Positions 32,601 to 37,198 of a DNA stretch of 64,000 nucleotides are shown here, in pieces (position 1 is the first letter of the stretch; every line of letters starts with the position of its first letter). Source of the DNA: JACKAQ01 sp965227145. Lineage in GTDB: Bacteria; Calditrichota; Calditrichia; RBG-13-44-9; J075. The stretch is taken from positions 3,968,001 to 4,032,000 of the forward strand of contig OZ245730.1 of assembly GCA_965227145.1 (NCBI GenBank), given 5' to 3'. Made by a program: the position numbers and the translations under genes. The notes beneath the pieces were generated by a model. That model did no database searches. It was not told the DNA's origin and saw only the letters and a program-made list of their open reading frames with translations.

Positions 32601-35073
32601 TGCCCCGGCAATGCCGGATGTCAGCTTCCCCGAAGATGGCAGCACAACTGTCGCGCTGAATGATTACGTAAACGACATCGATAACCTCGACAGCGAACTG
32701 AGCTGGACAGCCGAAGTGCTCACTGCATCGGGAACGTTCACCAAAGACGGACGCACCCGCGAAGTGACACCGGCAGACCTCTCGGTCGCCATCGATGCGA
32801 ACAATGTCGCAACCATCTCCGCAACCGCGGATTCCAATGGCGTGTTCACCGTGAAATTCACCGTAACCGATCCGGGCAACCTGTCCGATACGGATACGAT
32901 TGCAGTGACCATCGCCAGCATCAACGATGCACCGGTGATCGCTCCGGCAATCCCGGATGTCACCTTCCCCGAAGATGGCAGCACAACCGTAGCGCTCAAC
33001 GATTACGTTAGCGATGCGGATCACAGCGACGCTCAACTGACCTGGACAGCACAGGTGCTCACCGCTACCGGCGGCAGCACAGCCGTGCAAATCGATCCGT
33101 CCGACCTGAACGTAGCGATCGACGGTAACAACGTTGCTACCTTCTCCGCAACAGCGGACAGCGGCGGCGTGTTCACCGTTAAATTCACCGTATCCGATCC
33201 GGGCAACTTGTCCGATACGGATACCATCACCGTAACCGTGGATAGCGTAAACGACGCGCCGGTGGTTGTCAACCCGATTGCCAACGTTGCCTTCAACGAA
33301 GATGCAGCACCGGTAACCGCGACAGCTAACCTCAGCGCTGTGTTCAGCGATGCTGACCCGGGAACGACTCTGGAAATTACCGCCACAACCAGCGATGCAA
33401 ACGTGACTGCAACGATCTCGAACGATAGTTTGATCGTCGGCGCAGCCGCGAACTACTTCGGAAACGCACAGGTTTTTGTATCCGCAAGTGACGGCATTGC
33501 CAGCGTTACAGACACAGTAGGCGTGACCGTGGTTGGCGTGAACGACGCACCGGAAATCACTCCGGCAATGCCGGATGTGGCATTCGGCGAAGACGAAAGC
33601 GCAACGCTGAACCTCGATGATTACGTTGCCGACGTGGACAACGCAGCCAGCGCAATGCTCTGGACCGCAGAAGTGCTCACGGCAACCGGCGTTACCCGCG
33701 GCGTATCAGTTGACCCGACAGATCTCGATGTAACGATCGATCCGGCAACCCGCGTGGCAACCTTCAGCGCAACTTCGGATACCAGCGGAATCTTCACCGT
33801 GAAGTTCACCGTCAGCGATCCGGGCAACCTCACCGATACGGATACGGTTACCGTAACCATCTCCGGTGAAAACGATCCGCCGGCAATCGCCAACGCCATT
33901 GCCGATGTAACCTTCGACGAAGACAGCGGACCGGTTGTCGCAGCCGGAAACCTGAACACTGTGTTCAGCGATCCCGATCCGGGAACAACGCTGTCATTCT
34001 TTGCAGCATCAAATGACCCGGATATTCAGGTATCGATTTCCAACGACAGCCTGTATGTCACCTCATCGCTGAACTACTTCGGCGTTACCAGCGTGGTTGT
34101 CAGCGCAGACGACGGCACCTTTGCCGTGGACGATACGTTTGATGTCACCATCAATCCGGTGAACGACGCACCGGTGCTGGTCAATCTGCCCGCAGCAATC
34201 GAATTTGCGGAAGATGACAGCATCACATTCTTCCTCGATACACTGGTCACCGATGTGGACAACACGATTCAGGAAATTGTGTTCAGTCTCGCACCGTCTG
34301 ATCCGGTTATTTCGGATAATGTGGATCTGATTCTGGATCCGGTTGCCCGCACCATCAAACTGGTTCCGAATGAAAACTTCAACTATCTCGGTGGTCAGGT
34401 GTACGTTACCGCAACGGATATCGGCGGACTGAGCGACAGCGATACGCTGGACTTCAACATCCTGCCGGTAAACGATGCGCCCTACTTCCTGGTTGAATTT
34501 GAATCGGACACTGTCAAACAGGATTCCACCATCGGTGGCAATATCTGGGAAATCGTCGAAGATCCGGAAACAGAGGATGCACTTCTGACCTACACCTTCA
34601 GCGGCAATCCCGATTCGTTGCTCGTCACTTACGACGAAAATACCGGTGATGTAACCATCACGCCGGTATCCGGATTTACCGGAACGGTTGCGCTGGAATT
34701 CACCGTCAGCGACGGCGAACTGAGTGCATCTCAAACACTTACGGTAGTTGTTGAACCGACGGTTGGCATTTTTGACAATCCGACGGCACTGCCGACATCG
34801 TTCGACATCACCCAGAACTACCCGAACCCCTTCAACCCGAGCACCTCGCTCAAATTCCAGTTGCCGACCGCAACGGATGTGCGACTGGTGATTTACAACG
34901 TGCTCGGTCAGAAAGTCCGCACGCTGGCTAACCAGCAATTCCAGGCGGGCTATCACGAAGTGAAATGGGACGGCATGAACGATTACGGTGTGCGCGCTGC
35001 AACCGGCGTTTACATCTATCGCTTCGAAGCCGGCAAGTTCTCCAAAGTGATGAAGATGACCTTGATGAAGTAA
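23689..35073 (+). CDS. Giant T9SS-sorted cadherin-like surface protein, 3794 aa
   Basis: The signal peptide is residues 1-27 (GMTATA-Q). Residues ~28-560 are a beta-solenoid-like head that starts TTYTWNVLNGTWDTATNW and resembles the head of the upstream paralogue. A VCBS/Ig-like domain (about 565-665, NDSDGDVDP, YTPNANFFGADSF) follows. Then comes a very long stack of cadherin-like domains to about residue 3690, each starting near NDAP and containing NEDAG/SEDGS and acidic DPDPGTT or DVDNLDSE loops, likely Ca-stabilised. Residues ~3705-3794 are the T9SS type A sorting domain (NYPNPFNPST, IYNVLGQKVRTL, GVYIYRFE, KMTLMK). It probably acts as a long surface adhesin. AAAGGA lies before the doubled ATG. 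The repeat stack is visibly richer in GAC, AAC and ACC codons than the atp genes. Confidence 0.92.
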   Translation: MMQRDKGFGVILTLLFLLLVGMTATAQTTYTWNVLNGTWDTATNWSPNGIPGATDNVIISNGTLDLNGVDRTLNNMSISQVSNGDTRIIMNGNLTINGTMTWDNGYFLGDTLTAGIDDTLTIAVGAALEMNTGSKKNADNIAIVNNGSFNWTAGNFDLTYLTSTRESYFLNNSIVNITMTTDRNLLGGEFTTFENLGTINFSNTAASPITQLSLFFNDQGTVNVNAGTLDVRVGGIFTKATHNIASGAVIWIRRAGFTVDSLVTSGSGVSLIEDATITLNNDLVTQSGATTYLQSSEITGAANVVVDGTFQFDRTRIGGTGEVLVNPGGSFDLVSPQPKNIARLIRNKGTITWDDSSIVDLEAGGDIINDTTGTMLISGAGTFSLVGGAGLFTNYGTVVKNGGGRTIWNVPFVNNGEISLLSDSLRFIKALTNNDSGAVSGVGFLDVSAGAGFTNRGAFQPGDTLGALNFVGNYANTTSTTDLDIQIGGNTPGAYDQLLVTGSAQLGGVLSLSRVNGFHPVPTDTFHVVKYGSRTGTFSSVDFPGHTYNLAYTDSSVMLTEIQRDNFAPVAVVDSITTDEEVAASVNVLANDSDGDVDPMTIASFTQPTGGVVAQIGDSSFTYTPNANFFGADSFTYTVADGFNGSTVGTVRVTVNSINDNPVLAGLPDLVFDNDSTEVLDLGPFTSDVDHDKNTLVWAATVIDAQPLPTSKVNNPALAVDVSQLNVAISDSIATFTATADSGGIFTVVFSATDPLTGSDTDTMVVTLNIGNFPPVVSAPIPDFNFDEDSGPVVVESDLNNVFSDGDIGTIFSFSAVSENPDIQVSVNGNELSVTSTANFVGSGNVIVTADDDADTVSDTFLVTVDPVNDAPVAANVPDVNFNEDATTTLNLKPYGSDIDNLVGELSWTATVIAAQAPPSKRGSSYQVTPADLTVNVTGDTLANFSATADSGGVFTVVFTVSDPGALSSNDTVTVTVNQTADAPYVASAIADLAYNEDEVPATASANLNANFADPDPGTTLNFSAVSDNADISATVSNDSLLISSTLNYNGAGTVVVTASDGGLSVTDTFAVTISAINDAPVVAAIPDVNFTEDGSTTVALNDYVDDVDNLDSEIGWAAEVLSASGTVTKNGVTREVTPADLTVTIDGSNVATFSASADSNGVFTVKFTAADPGLLTDTDTVSVTVSSVNDAPFRTATIADVAFNEDAGPVTASANLNSNFSDPDPGTTLVFSAVSDNANITATVTGSQLTVNAAADFFGTGNVVVTASDGSLAATDTFAVTVNAVNDAPVVAGIPDVGFSENGSQAVSLDDYVTDVDNLPADISWAAEVLSASGTVTKGGVSREVTPADLNVSIDANRVATFTASTDSNGVFTVKFTATDPGTLADTDTITVTVTPVNNAPVVANIPDVSFSEDGSTIVALNDYVEDIDNLDSEISWTAEVLSASGTVTKNGLIREVTPADLTVSIDGSNVATFSATADSNGVFTVKFTATDPGLLSDTDTMTVTINSVNDAPFVAAAIADFAFNEDEGPAVVSANLNANFGDPDPGTTLVFSANSDNLDITATVTGSQLSVNASADFFGTGNVVVTASDGSLSVTDTFAVTVNAINDAPVVANIPDVSFSEDGSTTLALNDYVADVDNLDSEISWAAEVLSASGTVTKNGRTRSVVVEDLTVTIDGNNVAAFSATADSNGVFTVKFTGTDPGDLSDTDTMTVTVSSVNDAPFVVTPISDVTFNEDEGPVTATTTLSSNFSDPDPGTTLIFSAGSDNANITATVNGNSLIVNAAADFSGTGNVVVTASDGSLTVTDTVAVTVNAVNDAPVVANIPDVTFSEDGNSTVALNDYVTDVDNLDSEISWAAEVLSASGTVTKGGVTREVTPADLTVTIDGNNVASFSATADSNGVFTVKFTGTDPGLLSDTDTVTVTVNSVNDAPFVASAIADVSFNEDAGPATASANLNSNFSDPDPGTTLLFSATSANANITASLSGSQLTVNAAADFFGTGDVIVTASDGSLTVTDTFAVTVNAVNDAPVVANIPDVSFTEDGSTTVALNNFVNDVDNLDSEISWAAEVLSASGTVTKGGVTREVTPADLTVSIDGSNVASFSATADSNGVFTVKFTGTDPGLLSDTDTMTVTISSVNDAPFVAVAIPDLAFNEDAGPAVAAANLNSNFNDPDPGTTLLYSVSSDNANITAALSGSQLNVNAAVDFSGTGNVIVIASDGSLTVSDTFAVTVNAVNDAPVVANIPDVSFSEDGNETVALNNFVSDVDNLDSEISWAAEVLSASGTVTKGGVTREVTPADLTVSIDGSNVASFSATADSNGVFTVKFTATDPGLLSDTDTVTVTVGSVNDAPFVASAIADLAFNEDEGPATASADLNSNFGDPDPGTTLNYLASSDNANITATVTGSQLTVNASADYFGTGNVVVTASDGALSVTDTFAVTVNAINDAPVIATIPDVSFPEDGSTTVALNDYVADVDNLDSEIGWVAEVLSASGTVTKNGRTRAVTPADLTVSIDGNNVATFSASADSNGVFTVKLTGTDPGDLSDTDTVTVTISSVNDAPFVTSAIGDVSFVEDLGPVVASADLNSNFADPDPGTTLIFTATASAGILPTISNGQLTVNTQLNYTGTGNVVVRASDGSASVTDTFSVTVSPVNDAPAIAPAMPDISFPEGESTTLALNDYGTDPDNLDSELSWTATVLSATSGTLTVDIDGSNVATFSASGADSGGVFTVKFDVSDPSALSDTDTITVTIANVNDAPVIAPAIPDISFPEDGSTTLGLNEYVNDIDNLDSELSWAAEVLSASGTVTKNGVTREVTPADLTVSIDGNNVASFAASADSNGVFTVKFTVTDPGALSDTDTILVTANSVNDAPVIAPAIPDISFPENGSSTLSLNDYVSDIDHNDSELNWTAEVLTGNASQLTIAIDANNSATFSSSADSGGVFTVKLTVTDPGDLSDTDTISVTIADVNDAPVIAPAMPDVSFPEDGSTTVALNDYVNDIDNLDSELSWTAEVLTASGTFTKDGRTREVTPADLSVAIDANNVATISATADSNGVFTVKFTVTDPGNLSDTDTIAVTIASINDAPVIAPAIPDVTFPEDGSTTVALNDYVSDADHSDAQLTWTAQVLTATGGSTAVQIDPSDLNVAIDGNNVATFSATADSGGVFTVKFTVSDPGNLSDTDTITVTVDSVNDAPVVVNPIANVAFNEDAAPVTATANLSAVFSDADPGTTLEITATTSDANVTATISNDSLIVGAAANYFGNAQVFVSASDGIASVTDTVGVTVVGVNDAPEITPAMPDVAFGEDESATLNLDDYVADVDNAASAMLWTAEVLTATGVTRGVSVDPTDLDVTIDPATRVATFSATSDTSGIFTVKFTVSDPGNLTDTDTVTVTISGENDPPAIANAIADVTFDEDSGPVVAAGNLNTVFSDPDPGTTLSFFAASNDPDIQVSISNDSLYVTSSLNYFGVTSVVVSADDGTFAVDDTFDVTINPVNDAPVLVNLPAAIEFAEDDSITFFLDTLVTDVDNTIQEIVFSLAPSDPVISDNVDLILDPVARTIKLVPNENFNYLGGQVYVTATDIGGLSDSDTLDFNILPVNDAPYFLVEFESDTVKQDSTIGGNIWEIVEDPETEDALLTYTFSGNPDSLLVTYDENTGDVTITPVSGFTGTVALEFTVSDGELSASQTLTVVVEPTVGIFDNPTALPTSFDITQNYPNPFNPSTSLKFQLPTATDVRLVIYNVLGQKVRTLANQQFQAGYHEVKWDGMNDYGVRAATGVYIYRFEAGKFSKVMKMTLMK
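26917..31640 (+). repeat. Tandem ~627-bp coding repeats inside the giant adhesin gene
   Basis: Two module types alternate. Type A is about 112 residues (NDAPVVANIPDV... W.AEVLSASGTVTK ... VKFTGTDPG). Type B is about 97 residues (NDAPFV..AIADV.FNEDAG ... DPDPGTTL ... ASDGSLTVTDTF). Together they give 209 residues, or 627 bp. The anchor WAAEVLSASGTV recurs near 27037, 27663, 27999, 28627, 29252, 29881, 30507 and 31138. The 27663-27999 step is a lone A module. Copies are near-identical in DNA over long stretches. Later modules to about 33,900 are more diverged A-type variants. Confidence 0.85.
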
Positions 35074-35081
35074 TTGATTCT

Positions 35082-35118
35082 ACAAGACTTGTGGAAGCCA
35101 AAAATCTGCAAGTCTTGT
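35082..35118 (+). other. Perfect 10-bp hairpin in the giant adhesin gene 3' region
   Basis: ACAAGACTTG (35082-35091) and its exact complement CAAGTCTTGT (35109-35118) are separated by 17 nt. It starts 8 nt after the stop codon. There is no T run, so it is not a classic terminator by itself. It may protect the mRNA 3' end ahead of the terminator at 35148. Confidence 0.6.
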
Positions 35119-35147
35119 GATTGCAACATCTGAGTTTTAAAAAAAAA

Positions 35148-35182
35148 GCCCTGCAGGTTTGATCATCTGCAGGGCTTTTTTT
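35148..35182 (+). terminator. Rho-independent terminator after giant adhesin gene
   Basis: The 9-bp perfect stem GCCCTGCAG/CTGCAGGGC (35148-35156 with 35167-35175) has an A run before it and TTTTTTT after it. The symmetry would allow termination in both directions. Confidence 0.9.
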
Positions 35183-35255
35183 ATGCCAATTTCCAAAAGA
35201 GTTGACCGGGAATCGTTTAAGCGGTATTTTCTGCAAAAAATATGAGGAGAAGATA

Positions 35256-35603
35256 ATGCCATTAGAATTTTACAAATTTTTGCATATCATCAGCGCGATT
35301 TTAGTGTTGATGGCGTTGGGTTCTGCCGCTGCCAATAGCGCTGTAAAAGCTACCGGTCAAAAGCTCTACGGGATGTTGCACGGTATTGGCATTTTGATAA
35401 TGCTGGTCGCAGGATTTGGTGCGCTCGCCAAATTGGGAATGAATTTCTCCGGTTGGGTGATCACTAAAATTGTGCTGTGGGTGGTTCTCGGCGGAATGCT
35501 GACGCTCATCAAAAAGATGCCGGATAAAGCGATGTTGCTCTGGTACGCATCATTCGCAGTTGCCGCGATTGCTGCATTTATGGCAATTTATAAACCGTTT
35601 TAA
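35256..35603 (+). CDS. Small four-helix integral membrane protein
   Basis: 115 residues with four hydrophobic helices (about 5-25, 35-56, 63-84, 92-113) linked by short polar turns. The ATG at 35256 follows AGGAGA at 7 nt. An upstream in-frame start would overlap the terminator of the adhesin gene. The layout resembles small SirB2-like or heme-linked membrane proteins, but I see no conserved His pair that would prove it. Function unknown. It converges with the sialidase-like gene, with a REP-type palindrome between them. Confidence 0.7.
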   Translation: MPLEFYKFLHIISAILVLMALGSAAANSAVKATGQKLYGMLHGIGILIMLVAGFGALAKLGMNFSGWVITKIVLWVVLGGMLTLIKKMPDKAMLLWYASFAVAAIAAFMAIYKPF

Positions 35604-35634
35604 GTGAAAATTTAGCTATAGTTTTATCATTTTT

Positions 35635-35662
35635 GTAGGGGCACGGCATGCCGTGCCCCTAC
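35635..35662. repeat. 28-bp perfect palindrome, REP-like, between convergent genes
   Basis: A perfect 28-bp palindrome with half-site GTAGGGGCACGGCA. It carries GTAG at its foot on both strands, the tetranucleotide typical of elements handled by REP-associated tyrosine transposases. TTTTT lies on both outer sides, so it can also work as a two-way terminator for the genes ending at 35603 and 35692. Confidence 0.8.
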
Positions 35663-35691
35663 TGTTTTTAACCAAAATCAAACGTTATGCA

Positions 35692-37044
35692 TCACCTGGT
35701 TTTCTGCGTTCCCGGAACAAAATCGAAAACCGCGGTTTGGATGGCGGTGGTTTCCTCGCCGGTGAATACCGCAAAAATGGTAGCGACTCGTCCGCCAAAC
35801 GCATCCACATTCAGATAATCCCCGAAAAATACGTCTTTATTGCACTGGAACGGCTTGATTTTATTGAGCTTATGATTTGTGAAGGTTTGTCCGCCGTCGA
35901 GGCTGCGGGCGAGATAAATTTCGGTGGTTGTATCGTACGAGTTGCGGCGATCGTAATACGCGATATTCACCGAACCATCCACCGGATCAACCGCCATCCA
36001 CGTAAAAAATTGCGCTTTTCCGTTGAAAATCGGATCGTCGTTCACGCGAATGTGTTTTGACCAGGTTTCGCCGCCATCGCGCGAATATTTGAGAAACACG
36101 TCCGGATCGCCGTTGCGCTCGTCAATCCAGTTGACGTAAACGCTGCCGCGATGTGCTCCGTCGCTCAAATCCGTTTTGGTCACCGGGAAACCGTTGCAGC
36201 GGGAAATTCCCTCGATGTCGATGCTCCAGCCGCCAACCAGTTCCGTGAGCACTTTTTCTTTGGTGAACGTGACGCCCGCATCCAGCGATTTTTTGAACAC
36301 CAGCCCGCGCGGTCCGCTCCACGCGATATACACTTCCCCGTTCGGACCGGTTGCCGGAACCGCGCCTTCGACGGTGTAATCGCCGTCGTTGCAGTCGCCG
36401 CCGATGTCCGAAATGCGATACGGCGAATCAAATGTTTTCCCGCCGTCGGTGGATCGCGAAAAGAAAATCTGGGTAGAATCGTACGGCGTTGCGCCGTAAT
36501 AGGCATCGAACCGCGTCCACGCGATATACACATTGCCTTTGTTTGGCGATGTCGCGGCATTGTCCGTGATCATCCACGGCTTGTCCTCGTGCGGGCGCAG
36601 CGAATTATCGTGATCCACCACTTTCACCGGACCGTTCCAATTTTCCGTATTTTTGTCCGAATACGTCACCCAAATGCCGCTGGCTTTGCGCAAATTAGTG
36701 CGCAATCCGCGAAACGCGATAAAGCAGTGATAGGCAATCCCATCCGCGTTGAACGTCATCACATCGTCGCCCTGAACGCGCTGTTCCGGGTTCATTTCGG
36801 TGATAATTTTCCAGGTTTTGCCGCCGTCGTTGGAGTGATAGCGCATGTTCACCACCCGTGTTTCGCCGGCGTCGGTGTCGCCATAGCGAATAGACGCGCC
36901 AATAATATTATCCGGATTGGTCGGGTTGATGGCGATGGACGGTTCCACCGGACGTTTGAACCAATCCTCGGAAAGCGTCGCGATGTGATATTCCTGCGCA
37001 ACAACGGACAGGCTGAGCAACATTACGAAAAACAGATGTTTCAT
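35692..37044 (-). CDS. Exported sialidase-like beta-propeller protein with Asp-boxes
   Basis: 450 residues. The signal peptide MKHLFFVMLLSLSVVAQ comes first. Five Asp-boxes of the type S-x-D-x-G-x-T-W/F are visible: SNDGGKTW, STDGGKTF, SLDAGVTF, SRDGGETW and SLDGGQTF. They mark the blades of a sialidase-type propeller. The usual sialidase FRIP motif reads only weakly (EPSIAINP region), so a true glycosidase activity is unproven. It lacks a T9SS tail and should be periplasmic or exported another way. A 17-bp tandem repeat array lies upstream of its start. Confidence 0.85.
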   Translation of the reverse strand: MKHLFFVMLLSLSVVAQEYHIATLSEDWFKRPVEPSIAINPTNPDNIIGASIRYGDTDAGETRVVNMRYHSNDGGKTWKIITEMNPEQRVQGDDVMTFNADGIAYHCFIAFRGLRTNLRKASGIWVTYSDKNTENWNGPVKVVDHDNSLRPHEDKPWMITDNAATSPNKGNVYIAWTRFDAYYGATPYDSTQIFFSRSTDGGKTFDSPYRISDIGGDCNDGDYTVEGAVPATGPNGEVYIAWSGPRGLVFKKSLDAGVTFTKEKVLTELVGGWSIDIEGISRCNGFPVTKTDLSDGAHRGSVYVNWIDERNGDPDVFLKYSRDGGETWSKHIRVNDDPIFNGKAQFFTWMAVDPVDGSVNIAYYDRRNSYDTTTEIYLARSLDGGQTFTNHKLNKIKPFQCNKDVFFGDYLNVDAFGGRVATIFAVFTGEETTAIQTAVFDFVPGTQKTR

Positions 37045-37072
37045 TGGGATTCTCCGACTGTTATTAATTTTT

Positions 37073-37174
37073 GGCGATTTGTCATTTTTTGGCGATTCGT
37101 GATTTTCGGCGATTCGTCATTTTCGGCGATTCGTGAATTACGGCGATTCGTCATTTTCGGCGATTCGTCATTTT
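37073..37174. repeat. 17-bp tandem repeat array upstream of the sialidase-like gene
   Basis: GGCGATTCGTCATTTTC-type units start at 37073, 37091, 37108, 37125, 37142 and 37159, so the period is 17 bp (first step 18). Units differ at one to five positions. The seventh copy at 37176 is the left arm of the palindrome at 37175-37194, so the array looks like an expansion of a half palindrome. It lies between the transporter stop and the sialidase-like start, both on the minus strand, and so is in the leader or promoter of the latter. Confidence 0.85.
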
Positions 37175-37198
37175 CGGCGATTCATGAATCGCCGCTAC
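37175..37198. repeat. REP-like palindrome with GTAG foot, supplies a stop codon
   Basis: The 20-bp perfect palindrome with half-site CGGCGATTCA (37175-37194) is followed by CTAC (37195-37198), which is GTAG on the minus strand. The TAG of this GTAG is the stop codon of the NTT/HEAT transporter gene. The element therefore abuts the coding end exactly. Confidence 0.8.

Noticed and set aside
25758..33959. Many long antisense open frames opposite the giant adhesin gene, up to 534 codons (29214-30818, minus strand)
   Set aside because: They repeat with the same 627-bp period as the sense repeats, have Ser/Thr/Val-rich low-information sequences, and lack ribosome binding sites. They arise from the codon bias of the sense repeats.
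37073..37198. Tandem array considered as a CRISPR array
   Set aside because: The 17-bp units are directly adjacent without spacers, and no cas gene is in the window.
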